This document shows, one piece after another, positions 52,264-61,588 of a DNA stretch of 64,000 bases. The notes below the pieces were generated by a model that was not told where the DNA came from, made no database searches, and saw nothing but the letters and a program-made list of their open reading frames with translations. Position numbers and translations under genes: made by a program. Numbering within the stretch: the stretch's first letter is position 1; each line of letters starts with the position of its first letter. Origin of the DNA: Pseudomonas marginalis (GTDB lineage Bacteria > Pseudomonadota > Gammaproteobacteria > Pseudomonadales > Pseudomonadaceae); contig NZ_FNSU01000001.1 in the NCBI RefSeq assembly GCF_900105325.1, forward strand, positions 1,240,001-1,304,000, given 5' to 3'.

Positions 52264-53817
52264 TTAAGCCTTGCGCATCCGCAAGCACCGCCACAAAGCC
52301 GCAACCATTAACCCGCTTACCAATGCCCAACCCCATGCCTGCTGGTTCAGCAGACCTTCACGGTAAAGCTGTGGCGCGATGCCGGCCCCGATGATAAAGG
52401 TCAGCAAGGCAATCTCCCGGCGTGGCCCGGTCACCGGACGAACCAGGTACACCAACGCCGGCAGCAGCAGCGCCGCACTCGGGAAGCTGCGGTAGCGTGG
52501 GTCAAACACCAGTGCCAGCATCATCACGGCGCCCGCGAACCCGGCGATTGCCACCAGCCAGCCGGCACGGTGTTCCAGCCAGTTGAACAGGCGTTCGCGC
52601 CAGCCTTCACGGGCACTCAAGGCCAGTGCAGCGTGGGCCAGCACCAGCACGTTCAGCGCCACGAGCAAACCGGCCCATGCCCATTCATCGTTGAAGCGCG
52701 CAGTCACGCGGGTCAGTTCAGCCCAGGTGCCGATGGAACAGGCCGCCACTGCACCCAGCAGCGGCAGGGCCATCGCGGCACGAGTGCTGCGAACGCGGCC
52801 ACCGAGCACCAGCGTGCCCAGCAGGATAATCCCGCCCACCCCGAGCCAGAGCGGCCAGTGCGGCACGTTGGTCACCGGTCCGGCGAGGACGCCCTTGTCC
52901 TGGCGGTCGGCATCGAACAGGCCCCAGTAGCCGCCCACGGCACCTTCACTGGCGCGCTTCCACGGCTGGTCAAACGCTTCGATCAGGTTGTAGTGCCAGC
53001 CATTGGCTTCGGCCATGGCCACGAAACCGCGCATGAACCTGGCTTCATTGACCCGGCTTGGCACTGCGGTTTCGCGCTGGCGACCTTCGCTGGGCCAGCC
53101 GGTCTCGCCGATCAATATGTCCTTGGGCGCGAATTTGTTGCCAAAGGTCTGGCGTACATCGCCCACATGCTTGAGGGCCTGGTCGATGCCGGAGGGGTCA
53201 TCTTCCCAGTAGGGCAGCAGGTGGATGGTCAGGAAGTCCACCGCCGGAGCGATTTCCGGGTGCTGCAGCCAAAACTCCCAGACGTCGGCGTAGGTGACCG
53301 GCTGCTTGATCTGGCTTTTGACTTTATGGATCAGCGTCACCAGCTGTTTGGCGGTGACTTCCTTGCGCAGCAGCGCTTCGTTGCCGACGATCACCGAGGT
53401 GACCACATCGGGGTTGGCGTTAGCCGAGGCGATCAGTTGGTCGACTTCTTTTTCGGTCGCGACCGGGTCGCTGCTGACCCAGGCGCCCGCCATCACCTTT
53501 AACCCATGCTTGCGCGCCAGGTCCGGCAAGGCTTCCAGGCCGGTCATGGAGTAGGTGCGGATGCATTCGAAGCGGGTGGCCAGCAGGGCCAGGTCGGCGT
53601 CCATGCGCGCGGGGCGCAGTGTGAACGGTTGGTCGAAGGGCGATTGGTCCTTGTCGAACGGTGTGTACGACGCGCATTGCAGCTTGTGACTGGCACTGGC
53701 CACATCCGGCAGCACCACCGGCCGGCCGAGGCCATACCAGTAGCCGACAAGGGCCAGCAGGCCGAGGATCAAAGCGAAGCAATAGGGCAGGGCAGGGAAG
53801 CGGGCAGTGGCGGGCAT
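52264..53817 (-). CDS. Membrane-bound GH17-family beta-glucan enzyme
   Basis: About 517 residues. An N-terminal TM anchor is followed by a GH17 barrel (about 60-320). The acid/base Glu is in VTSVIVGNEALLRKE and the nucleophile Glu in DILIGETGWPSEGR. The C-terminal half has about seven TM helices. GH17 domains cut or transfer beta-1,3-glucan; in Pseudomonas they occur in NdvB-type cyclic glucan synthases, but this protein lacks the GT2 synthase domain. Starts at 53817, 53850 or 53886 are all possible; none has a strong ribosome site. Confidence 0.8.
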   Translation of the reverse strand: MPATARFPALPYCFALILGLLALVGYWYGLGRPVVLPDVASASHKLQCASYTPFDKDQSPFDQPFTLRPARMDADLALLATRFECIRTYSMTGLEALPDLARKHGLKVMAGAWVSSDPVATEKEVDQLIASANANPDVVTSVIVGNEALLRKEVTAKQLVTLIHKVKSQIKQPVTYADVWEFWLQHPEIAPAVDFLTIHLLPYWEDDPSGIDQALKHVGDVRQTFGNKFAPKDILIGETGWPSEGRQRETAVPSRVNEARFMRGFVAMAEANGWHYNLIEAFDQPWKRASEGAVGGYWGLFDADRQDKGVLAGPVTNVPHWPLWLGVGGIILLGTLVLGGRVRSTRAAMALPLLGAVAACSIGTWAELTRVTARFNDEWAWAGLLVALNVLVLAHAALALSAREGWRERLFNWLEHRAGWLVAIAGFAGAVMMLALVFDPRYRSFPSAALLLPALVYLVRPVTGPRREIALLTFIIGAGIAPQLYREGLLNQQAWGWALVSGLMVAALWRCLRMRKA

Positions 53818-54149
53818 GGTCGGCTTATCTGGGGGAGCAAAGGCGCGCATCTTACCCGGATTTGCGCTATCCCAGTGGGGCTGCATAATTTTGACATGCA
53901 AAGTTCAGGCGGGATCGTGGGGTTAAGTCCTACAAAAAGTCCTACTGGCGATGTGATGTCGTTTCTTGCTTGCATGAGGTCGCTGACAGAGCAGGTCGAA
54001 GGCTGCGGCAGGTTGATGATCGACGTGTCAGCACTCCACTGATGTCGCAGCAGCCGGATCGATGCGCGTGAAGGGGGCGCGGCGCACCACATAACAACAG
54101 GTTGACGTCGCTCGACATCCGTCGGGCGCAGCACTTTCGGGGAAGTACG
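53818..54149. other. Intergenic region before betX
   Basis: 332 bases between divergent genes (part may be GH17 leader, depending on its start). It should contain the betX promoter. In P. aeruginosa betX is driven by the choline/betaine regulator GbdR, but I could not identify its site with confidence. Confidence 0.45.
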
Positions 54150-55001
54150 ATGAAGATGCGACGACTCTTGGGCGCAGCTGCCACTCTGGTAGTTGCGATG
54201 AGCTCCACACTGGCCAGCGCCGACAGCAAAACCCTGAGCATCGGTTATGTAGATGGTTGGTCCGACAGCGTTGCCACCACGCATGTGGCGGCAGAGGTGA
54301 TCAGGGAAAAGCTCGGTTATGACGTCAAACTGCAAGCGGTCGCCACCGGGATCATGTGGCAGGGCGTGGCCACCGGCAAGCTCGATGCCATGCTCTCCGC
54401 CTGGCTGCCGGTAACCCATGGCGAGTATTGGACCAAGAACAAGGACAAGGTGGTCGACTACGGCCCCAACTTCAAGGATGCGAAGATCGGCTTGATCGTG
54501 CCGGAGTACGTCAAGGCCAAGTCCATCGAAGACCTCAAGACCGACACCACCTTCAAGAACAAGATCGTCGGCATCGACGCCGGTTCAGGCGTGATGCTCA
54601 AGACCGACGAAGCCATCAAGCAGTACGGCCTCGACTACAAACTGCAAGCCAGTTCGGGTGCGGCGATGATCGCCGAGCTGACCCGTGCCGAAGACAAACA
54701 GGAATCCATTGCGGTCACCGGCTGGGTGCCACACTGGATGTTCGCCAAGTGGAAACTGCGTTTCCTGGACGATCCAAAAGGGATTTATGGTGCTGCTGAA
54801 ACCGTCAACAGCATCGGCAGCAAGGGCCTGGAGAAGAAAGCGCCGGAAGTCGCGGCGTTCCTGAAGAAATTCCAGTGGGCCTCCAAGGATGAGATCGGCG
54901 AAGTCATGCTCGCTATCCAGGAAGGCGCCAAGCCTGATGCAGCGGCCAAGGACTGGGTGGCCAAGCACCCTGAGCGCGTAGCCGAGTGGACCGGTAAATA
55001 A
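54150..55001 (+). CDS. betX: Periplasmic glycine betaine-binding protein BetX-like
   Basis: 283 residues: a signal peptide (ends STLASA), then an OpuAC-type betaine-binding domain. Tryptophans in GYVDGWSDSV, GIMWQGVATG, LSAWLPVTHGEYW and TGWVPHWMFAKW supply the aromatic cage. GGGGAA lies 6 bases before the ATG. No permease or ATPase gene is adjacent, so it is an orphan binding protein that would share the CbcVW transporter, as in P. aeruginosa PA3236. The same genes (DUF485 and ActP) follow it there. Confidence 0.88.
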   Translation: MKMRRLLGAAATLVVAMSSTLASADSKTLSIGYVDGWSDSVATTHVAAEVIREKLGYDVKLQAVATGIMWQGVATGKLDAMLSAWLPVTHGEYWTKNKDKVVDYGPNFKDAKIGLIVPEYVKAKSIEDLKTDTTFKNKIVGIDAGSGVMLKTDEAIKQYGLDYKLQASSGAAMIAELTRAEDKQESIAVTGWVPHWMFAKWKLRFLDDPKGIYGAAETVNSIGSKGLEKKAPEVAAFLKKFQWASKDEIGEVMLAIQEGAKPDAAAKDWVAKHPERVAEWTGK

Positions 55002-55026
55002 CCCCCCAATGCCTTGATACAACCCC

Positions 55027-55115
55027 TGTGGGAGGGGGCTTGCTCGCGATTGCGGTGTGTCAGTCGTCAATGATCTGACTGGTTCACCGCTATCGAGAGC
55101 AAGCCCCCTCCCACA
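55027..55115. repeat. REP-type palindrome
   Basis: TGTGGGAGGGGGCTTGCTCG (55027-55046) is mirrored by GAGAGCAAGCCCCCTCCCAC (about 55095-55114). It separates betX from the acetate operon; the rest of the 55002-55263 gap is probably promoter. Confidence 0.85.
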
Positions 55116-55263
55116 TTATTTTCGTCACCCGCAAATGTTTCTGCGCCCTCTCAATCCCTCGCTACACTCCGTCTAATACTAAGGTCGTCTGGAACCTGTT
55201 CCGTAGCCGCATACAGTGGATACGTACCAATAATAAAAAAGCTGTGCTGCGAGGATAAAAACA

Positions 55264-55575
55264 ATGAACGACAGCATTTACCTCTCGATTCAAAACAGCC
55301 CGCGTTTCAAGGAGCTGGTAAGAAAAAGGGAAAGGTTCGCCTGGATTCTCTCGGCGATCATGCTAGGGCTGTACTCCGGCTTCATCCTGTTGATCGCCTA
55401 CGGGCCACAAGTACTGGGGGCCAAGCTCAGTCCCGGTTCGTCCATCACCTGGGGCATCCCCATCGGTGTCGGGCTGATTGTCTCGGCCTTTGTCCTCACC
55501 GGCATCTATGTGCGACGCGCCAACGGCGAATTCGACGACCTGAACAATGCGATTCTCAAGGAGGCTGCGCAATGA
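55264..55575 (+). CDS. yjcH: DUF485 membrane protein YjcH
   Basis: 103 residues with two TM helices (WILSAIMLGLYSGFILLIAY; WGIPIGVGLIVSAFVLTGIY) and an N-terminal FKELVRKRERFAW motif, standard for DUF485. It always precedes actP and overlaps it by 4 bases. GAGGATAA lies before the ATG. It is thought to assist the symporter. Confidence 0.92.
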   Translation: MNDSIYLSIQNSPRFKELVRKRERFAWILSAIMLGLYSGFILLIAYGPQVLGAKLSPGSSITWGIPIGVGLIVSAFVLTGIYVRRANGEFDDLNNAILKEAAQ

Positions 55576-57230
55576 TCCGTCGTCTATTGGCTGTATTCGG
55601 CGCTTCGGTCTTTGCACCCGCTGTTTGGGCGGCGGATGCATTGACCGGTGAAGTGCACAAACAACCGCTGAATATCGCAGCGATCCTGATGTTCGTGGCC
55701 TTTGTCGGCGCGACGTTGTGCATTACCTACTGGGCGTCCAAGCGCAACAAGTCGGCGGCCGACTACTATGCGGCCGGCGGCAAGATCACCGGTTTCCAGA
55801 ACGGCCTGGCGATTGCCGGCGACTACATGTCGGCCGCGTCGTTCCTGGGTATTTCCGCACTGGTGTTCACCTCCGGCTACGACGGCCTGATCTACTCGAT
55901 CGGCTTCCTGGTGGGCTGGCCGATCATTCTGTTCCTGATCGCCGAGCGCCTGCGTAACCTGGGCAAGTACACCTTTGCCGACGTGGCGTCCTATCGCCTC
56001 GGGCAAACCCAGATCCGCAGCCTGTCGGCCTGTGGTTCCCTGGTCGTGGTGGCGTTCTACCTGATCGCGCAAATGGTGGGGGCGGGCAAGCTGATCCAGC
56101 TGCTGTTCGGCCTCGACTACCACGTGGCGGTGATCCTGGTCGGGATCCTGATGTGCCTGTACGTGCTGTTCGGCGGCATGCTGGCGACCACTTGGGTGCA
56201 GATCATCAAGGCGGTGCTGTTGCTGTCCGGTGCCTCATTCATGGCGCTGATGGTGATGAAGCACGTCAACTTCGACTTCAACATGCTGTTCTCCGAGGCG
56301 ATCAAGGTTCACCCTAAAGGTGAAGCGATCATGAGCCCCGGCGGCCTGGTGAAAGACCCGATCTCCGCGTTCTCCCTGGGCCTGGCACTGATGTTCGGTA
56401 CCGCCGGCCTGCCGCACATCCTGATGCGCTTCTTCACTGTAAGTGACGCCAAGGAAGCGCGTAAGAGCGTGCTGTATGCCACGGGCTTCATCGGCTACTT
56501 CTACATCCTGACCTTTATCATCGGCTTCGGCGCGATCCTGCTGGTCAGCACCAACCCGGCGTTCAAGGATGCTGCAGGCGCCTTGCTGGGCGGTAACAAC
56601 ATGGCGGCGGTGCACCTGGCCAACGCGGTGGGCGGCAGCATCTTCCTGGGCTTCATCTCGGCTGTGGCCTTCGCCACCATCCTGGCAGTGGTTGCCGGCT
56701 TGACCCTGGCCGGTGCTTCGGCGGTGTCCCATGACCTGTACGCCAGCGTGATCAAGAAAGGCAAGGCCAACGAAAAGGATGAGATTCGCGTATCGAAGAT
56801 CACCACTATCGCCCTGGCAGTGCTGGCGATTGGCCTGGGCATCCTGTTCGAAAGCCAGAACATCGCGTTCATGGTTGGCCTGGCGTTCTCGATTGCCGCC
56901 AGCTGTAACTTCCCGGTACTGCTGCTTTCCATGTACTGGAAAAACCTCACCACTCGTGGCGCGATGATTGGCGGCTGGCTGGGCCTGATCAGTGCTGTTG
57001 GCCTGATGATCCTGGGTCCGACCATCTGGGTCTCGATCCTGCATCATGAAAAAGCCATCTTCCCGTACGAATACCCGGCGCTGTTCTCGATGATCATTGC
57101 GTTCATCGGTATCTGGTTCTTCTCCATCACCGACAAGTCGGCGGCGGCAGAGAAAGAGCGTGCGCTGTACTTCCCGCAGTTTGTGCGTTCGCAGACTGGC
57201 CTGGGGGCGAGTGGGGCGGTTAATCACTAA
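55572..57230 (+). CDS. actP: Cation/acetate symporter ActP
   Basis: 552 residues of the sodium:solute symporter family: a cleavable signal peptide (ends AVWA), then about thirteen TM helices. The signature regions SAADYYAAGGKITGFQNGLA, AGDYMSAASFLGISALVF and GTAGLPHILMRFFTVSDAKE match ActP closely. It imports acetate and other short carboxylates. A strong terminator follows. Confidence 0.93.
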   Translation: MIRRLLAVFGASVFAPAVWAADALTGEVHKQPLNIAAILMFVAFVGATLCITYWASKRNKSAADYYAAGGKITGFQNGLAIAGDYMSAASFLGISALVFTSGYDGLIYSIGFLVGWPIILFLIAERLRNLGKYTFADVASYRLGQTQIRSLSACGSLVVVAFYLIAQMVGAGKLIQLLFGLDYHVAVILVGILMCLYVLFGGMLATTWVQIIKAVLLLSGASFMALMVMKHVNFDFNMLFSEAIKVHPKGEAIMSPGGLVKDPISAFSLGLALMFGTAGLPHILMRFFTVSDAKEARKSVLYATGFIGYFYILTFIIGFGAILLVSTNPAFKDAAGALLGGNNMAAVHLANAVGGSIFLGFISAVAFATILAVVAGLTLAGASAVSHDLYASVIKKGKANEKDEIRVSKITTIALAVLAIGLGILFESQNIAFMVGLAFSIAASCNFPVLLLSMYWKNLTTRGAMIGGWLGLISAVGLMILGPTIWVSILHHEKAIFPYEYPALFSMIIAFIGIWFFSITDKSAAAEKERALYFPQFVRSQTGLGASGAVNH

Positions 57231-57252
57231 GGTTGTAGCTGGATAAAGAAAT

Positions 57253-57282
57253 GCCCCGGTCGAAAGGCCGGGGTATTTTTTT
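57253..57282 (+). terminator. Rho-independent terminator of yjcH-actP
   Basis: CCCCGG (57254-57259) pairs with CCGGGG (57268-57273) around TCGAAAGG and is followed by TATTTTTTT. Confidence 0.9.
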
Positions 57283-57360
57283 GCCTGGGGTTTATGGGGG
57301 GCTGCTACTGGCCTCATCGGGGGCAAGCCGCCGATGGTGGTAGATCAGTCGACACAAATA

Positions 57361-57390
57361 AAAACGGCCTCCACTGAGGGAGGCCGTTTT
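57361..57390 (-). terminator. Rho-independent terminator of gltA
   Basis: AAAACGGCCTCC and GGAGGCCGTTTT pair around a short loop, giving a T run on the minus strand 20 bases past the gltA stop. It can also act on the plus strand. Confidence 0.9.
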
Positions 57391-57409
57391 CGGTGCTGCT
57401 GAAAGGTGC

Positions 57410-58699
57410 TTACTTGCGATCTTCCAGCTTGGTGATGTCACGCGACTCGTAGCCGGTGTACAGCTGGCGCGGGCGGCCAATCTTGTACGGGCTGGAGAGC
57501 ATTTCTTTCCAGTGGGAGATCCAGCCCACGGTCCGTGCCAGGGCGAAGATCACGGTGAACATGCTGGTTGGAATGCCGATCGCCTTGAGGATGATCCCCG
57601 AGTAGAAGTCGACGTTCGGGTACAGCGAGCGTTCGATGAAGTACGGGTCGGTCAGGGCGATCTCTTCCAGGCGCATGGCCAGTTCGAGTTGCGGATCGTT
57701 GTTGATGCCCAGTTCCTTCAGCACTTCGTCGCAGGTCTGCTTCATGACGGTGGCGCGTGGGTCGCGGTTCTTGTAGACCCGGTGACCGAAGCCCATCAAC
57801 TTGAACGGATCGTTCTTGTCCTTGGCCTTGGCAATGAACTTGTCGATGTTGGACACATCGCCGATTTCATCGAGCATGGTCAATACGGCTTCGTTCGCAC
57901 CGCCGTGGGCAGGGCCCCACAGCGCGGCGATGCCGGCGGCGATACAGGCGAACGGGTTGGCACCCGAAGAGCCTGCCAGGCGCACGGTGGAGGTGGAGGC
58001 GTTTTGCTCGTGGTCGGCGTGGAGGATGAAGATCCGGTCCATTGCCTTGGCCAGCACCGGGCTGATCGGTTTGATCTCGCACGGGGTGTTGAACATCATG
58101 TGCAGGAAGTTTTCCGCGTACGTCAGGTCGTTGCGCGGGTACATCATGGGTTGGCCCATGGAGTACTTGTAAACCATTGCGGCCAGGGTCGGCATCTTGG
58201 CAACCAGGCGGATCGCGGAAATTTCGCGATGCTGCGGGTTATTGATGTCGAGGGAGTCGTGATAGAAGGCCGACAGGGCGCCGACCACGCCGCACATGAC
58301 GGCCATCGGGTGGGCGTCGCGACGGAAGCCGTTGAAGAAGGTCTTCAACTGCTCGTGAACCATGGTGTGGTTCTTCACGGTGCTGACGAACTGGGCTTTT
58401 TGCTCGGCTGTTGGCAATTCGCCATTTAGCAGCAGGTAGCAGGTTTCCAGGTAGTCCGATTTTTCCGCCAGTTGCTCGATCGGGTAGCCCCGGTGCAGCA
58501 GGATGCCATTGTCGCCGTCGATATAGGTGATCTTCGACTCGCAAGAGGCGGTCGACATGAAGCCTGGGTCGAAAGTGAAACGGCCCGTGGCCGTCAGGCC
58601 CCGTACGTCGATAACATCGGGACCAACGGTGCCGGTTAAAATGGGCAGCTCGACGGGGGCTGCGCCCTCGATGATCAACTGCGCTTTTTTGTCAGCCAT
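57410..58699 (-). CDS. gltA: Citrate synthase
   Basis: 429-residue hexameric type II citrate synthase, first step of the TCA cycle. Catalytic His and Asp are in HADHEQNASTSTVRLAGSSG, GFGHRVYKNRDPRA and the C-terminal YPNVDFYSGI. AGGAGGCCAC precedes the ATG. It is divergent from sdhCDAB, and a near-consensus promoter lies at 58758-58785. Confidence 0.96.
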   Translation of the reverse strand: MADKKAQLIIEGAAPVELPILTGTVGPDVIDVRGLTATGRFTFDPGFMSTASCESKITYIDGDNGILLHRGYPIEQLAEKSDYLETCYLLLNGELPTAEQKAQFVSTVKNHTMVHEQLKTFFNGFRRDAHPMAVMCGVVGALSAFYHDSLDINNPQHREISAIRLVAKMPTLAAMVYKYSMGQPMMYPRNDLTYAENFLHMMFNTPCEIKPISPVLAKAMDRIFILHADHEQNASTSTVRLAGSSGANPFACIAAGIAALWGPAHGGANEAVLTMLDEIGDVSNIDKFIAKAKDKNDPFKLMGFGHRVYKNRDPRATVMKQTCDEVLKELGINNDPQLELAMRLEEIALTDPYFIERSLYPNVDFYSGIILKAIGIPTSMFTVIFALARTVGWISHWKEMLSSPYKIGRPRQLYTGYESRDITKLEDRK

Positions 58700-58757
58700 G
58701 TGGCCTCCTATTTATGCTTCAAATCATCAGACAGACCCCCCACGCAGGGCCCGCACC

Positions 58758-58785
58758 ACTATAGTGAGATAAATTCAGATGTCAA
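58758..58785 (-). promoter_or_regulatory. Predicted sigma-70 promoter of gltA
   Basis: On the minus strand TTGACA (58785-58780) and TATAGT (58763-58758) are separated by 16 bases. It is about 60 bases upstream of the gltA ATG. Confidence 0.75.
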
Positions 58786-58899
58786 TTTGCCTAAAGTCTT
58801 GCCCCAGAAGGCTTTAACCGTACTTTTTCCTCGAAATTGCCCGCCATTTACGCCTTTTATCCCGCCAGCGCAATCCGCTATTGGGGTGAGGTGCGCGCG

Positions 58900-58928
58900 T
58901 TGTCATTAGTAACCTAACTGTCTATACT
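58900..58928 (+). promoter_or_regulatory. Predicted sigma-70 promoter of sdhCDAB
   Basis: TTGTCA (58900-58905) and TATACT (58923-58928) are separated by 17 bases. It leaves a leader of about 130 bases before sdhC. The rest of the 58700-59064 gap shows no gene. Confidence 0.72.
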
Positions 58929-59064
58929 CGGCCACCGACCGCCAAGGGCTTTTGGGCTTGCTTTCATTGGGGGTCGCACTCCCTGGGTGGTGCTTACCTG
59001 ACCAGTCGCACTCCCCAACAACTTTGCCCTGATTGTTAGGGGCTCTTCAGTGTGAAAAAAAGCC

Positions 59065-59439
59065 GTGAATAGCCAACGACCTGTAAACCTAGACCTAAGG
59101 ACCATCAAACTCCCCATCACCGGCGTTACGTCGTTCCTGCACCGTGTTTCCGGCATCATCCTGTTCCTGGGCTTGGGCATCATGCTTTATGCATTGAGCA
59201 AATCCCTGGGTTCCGAGGAAGGATACGCCGAGGTGAAGGCATGCTTGACCAGCCCGCTGGCCAAGTTCGTAGCATGGGGCCTCCTGTCCGCTCTGCTGTA
59301 TCACCTGGTAGCCGGTGTGCGCCACTTGATCATGGACATGGGCATCGGTGAGACGCTGGAAGGCGGCCGCCTGGGCTCGAAAATCATCATCGCCATTTCC
59401 GTGGTGCTGATCGTTCTGGCAGGAGTTTGGATATGGTAA
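59065..59439 (+). CDS. sdhC: Succinate dehydrogenase cytochrome b556 subunit
   Basis: 124 residues with three TM helices. Motifs are RPVNLDLRTIKLPITGVTSF, LHRVSGIILF (quinone-site Ser/Arg region) and LYHLVAGVRHLIMDMG, with the heme-ligating His. The start is GTG; the ribosome site is weak. It overlaps sdhD by 7 bases. Confidence 0.92.
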   Translation: MNSQRPVNLDLRTIKLPITGVTSFLHRVSGIILFLGLGIMLYALSKSLGSEEGYAEVKACLTSPLAKFVAWGLLSALLYHLVAGVRHLIMDMGIGETLEGGRLGSKIIIAISVVLIVLAGVWIW

Positions 59440-59801
59440 CCAGCGTTACGAACCTATCGCGTTCGGGCCTCTATGACTGGATGGCGCAGCGTGTGTCTGC
59501 GGTCGTTCTCGCGGCTTATTTCATTTTCCTGATCGGATACCTCGTCGCAAACCCGGGCATCGGCTACGAGCAATGGCACGGGCTGTTTTCCCACAATGCG
59601 ATGCGAATCTTCAGCCTGCTGGCCCTTGTAGCCCTGGGCGCTCACGCCTGGGTCGGCATGTGGACCATCGCGACCGACTACCTGACGCCGATGGCGCTGG
59701 GCAAGTCCGCGACCGCAGTCCGTTTCCTCTTCCAGGCAGTATGCGGCGTCGCGATGTTCGCTTACTTCGTCTGGGGTGTGCAGATTCTTTGGGGTATCTG
59801 A
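59433..59801 (+). CDS. sdhD: Succinate dehydrogenase membrane anchor subunit
   Basis: 122 residues with three TM helices; DWMAQRVSAVVLAAYFIFL and ALGAHAWVGMWTIATDYLTP (His heme ligand and quinone-site residues) are family motifs. AGGAG lies 9 bases before the ATG at 59433. With SdhC it holds heme b and the ubiquinone site. Confidence 0.93.
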   Translation: MVTSVTNLSRSGLYDWMAQRVSAVVLAAYFIFLIGYLVANPGIGYEQWHGLFSHNAMRIFSLLALVALGAHAWVGMWTIATDYLTPMALGKSATAVRFLFQAVCGVAMFAYFVWGVQILWGI

Positions 59802-59804
59802 TTC

Positions 59805-61577
59805 ATGGCTAACATTCCAACTATTTCCTTCGACGCCATCATCATTGGTGGCGGCGGTGCCGGCATGCGCGCAGCGCTGCAGCTGGCTCAGGGCGGTCAC
59901 AAGACTGCCGTGATCACCAAGGTATTCCCGACGCGCTCCCACACCGTGTCGGCCCAGGGTGGCATCACCTGCGCCATCGCTTCCGCCGACCCGAACGATG
60001 ACTGGCGCTGGCACATGTACGATACCGTCAAGGGTTCCGACTACATCGGTGACCAGGACGCTATCGAATACATGTGTCAGGAAGGCCCGGCCGCGGTGTT
60101 CGAGCTGGACCACATGGGCCTGCCGTTCTCCCGTACCGAACAAGGTCGTATCTACCAGCGTCCATTCGGCGGCCAGTCGAAGGACTACGGTAAAGGCGGC
60201 CAGGCTGCCCGTACCTGCGCTGCGTCCGACCGTACCGGTCACGCGCTGCTGCACACCCTTTATCAGGGCAACCTGAAAGCCGGCACCACGTTCCTGAACG
60301 AATACTACGCAGTGGATCTGGTGAAGAACGCCGACGGTGCATTCGTTGGCGTGATCGCCATCTGCATCGAAACCGGTGAAACTACCTACATCCGCGCCAA
60401 GGCTACCGTTCTGGCGACCGGCGGTGCAGGTCGTATCTACGCTTCCACCACCAATGCCCTGATCAACACCGGTGACGGCGTCGGCATGGCACTGCGTGCC
60501 GGCGTGCCGGTGCAGGACATCGAAATGTGGCAGTTCCACCCGACCGGCATCGCCGGCGCCGGTGTACTGGTCACCGAAGGTTGCCGTGGTGAAGGTGGTT
60601 ACCTGATCAACAAGCACGGCGAGCGTTTCATGGAGCGTTATGCTCCGAACGCGAAAGACCTGGCGGGTCGTGACGTCGTTGCCCGTTCGATGGTCAAGGA
60701 AATCATCGCCGGTAACGGCTGTGGCCCGAATGGCGACCACGTACTGCTGAAGCTCGATCACCTGGGCGAAGAAGTGCTGCACAGCCGCCTGCCGGGTATC
60801 TGTGAGCTGTCCAAGACCTTTGCCCACGTTGACCCGGTTGTTGCTCCGGTTCCGGTTGTCCCAACCTGCCACTACATGATGGGCGGTGTTCCGACCAACA
60901 TTCATGGCCAGGCGATCACCCAGAACGCCGAAGGCGTGGACGAGATCATCCACGGTCTGTTCGCGGTAGGCGAAGTGGCCTGCGTATCGGTACACGGTGC
61001 CAACCGTCTGGGCGGCAACTCGCTGCTCGACCTGGTGGTATTCGGCCGCGCGGCTGGCCTGCACCTGGAAAAAGCCCTGACCGACGGCATCGAATACGAT
61101 GACGCCACCGACGCCAACATCGAGGCCGCCCTGTCGCGCCTGAACGCTCTGAACGAGCGCACTGATGGCGAAGACGTGGCAACCCTGCGTCGCGAGCTGC
61201 AAAGCTGCATGCAGAACTACTTCGGTGTATTCCGTACCGGCGAATACATGCAGAAGGGTATTGCCCAGCTGGCCGATCTGCGCAAGCGCATCGCCAACGT
61301 CAAGATCAACGATAAGAGCCAGGCGTTCAACACCGCTCGTATCGAAGCCCTTGAACTGCAAAACCTGCTGGAAGTGGCTGAAGCGACTGCGATCGCCGCC
61401 GAGGTTCGTAAGGAATCCCGTGGTGCCCACGCTCGTGAAGACTTTGAAGATCGCGATGACGAAAACTGGTTGTGCCACACCCTGTACTTCCCGGGTGACA
61501 AGCGCGTAACCAAGCGTGCCGTGAACTTCTCGCCGAAGACGGTTCCGACGTTTGAACCGAAGATTCGGACTTACTAA
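59805..61577 (+). CDS. sdhA: Succinate dehydrogenase flavoprotein subunit
   Basis: 590 residues. The FAD-binding start is DAIIIGGGGAGMRAALQLAQ. The covalent FAD His is in PTRSHTVSAQGGI. The active-site region is HPTGIAGAGVLVTEGCRGEG, and VHGANRLGGNSLLDLVVFGR closes the FAD site. Full length. It lies 3 bases past sdhD. Confidence 0.96.
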   Translation: MANIPTISFDAIIIGGGGAGMRAALQLAQGGHKTAVITKVFPTRSHTVSAQGGITCAIASADPNDDWRWHMYDTVKGSDYIGDQDAIEYMCQEGPAAVFELDHMGLPFSRTEQGRIYQRPFGGQSKDYGKGGQAARTCAASDRTGHALLHTLYQGNLKAGTTFLNEYYAVDLVKNADGAFVGVIAICIETGETTYIRAKATVLATGGAGRIYASTTNALINTGDGVGMALRAGVPVQDIEMWQFHPTGIAGAGVLVTEGCRGEGGYLINKHGERFMERYAPNAKDLAGRDVVARSMVKEIIAGNGCGPNGDHVLLKLDHLGEEVLHSRLPGICELSKTFAHVDPVVAPVPVVPTCHYMMGGVPTNIHGQAITQNAEGVDEIIHGLFAVGEVACVSVHGANRLGGNSLLDLVVFGRAAGLHLEKALTDGIEYDDATDANIEAALSRLNALNERTDGEDVATLRRELQSCMQNYFGVFRTGEYMQKGIAQLADLRKRIANVKINDKSQAFNTARIEALELQNLLEVAEATAIAAEVRKESRGAHAREDFEDRDDENWLCHTLYFPGDKRVTKRAVNFSPKTVPTFEPKIRTY

Positions 61578-61588
61578 GGGTGGCTGCC

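Noticed and set aside
59454..61478. 674-codon open frame on the minus strand
   Set aside because: It is antisense to sdhD/sdhA, which are unmistakable; the translated product has no recognisable domain.
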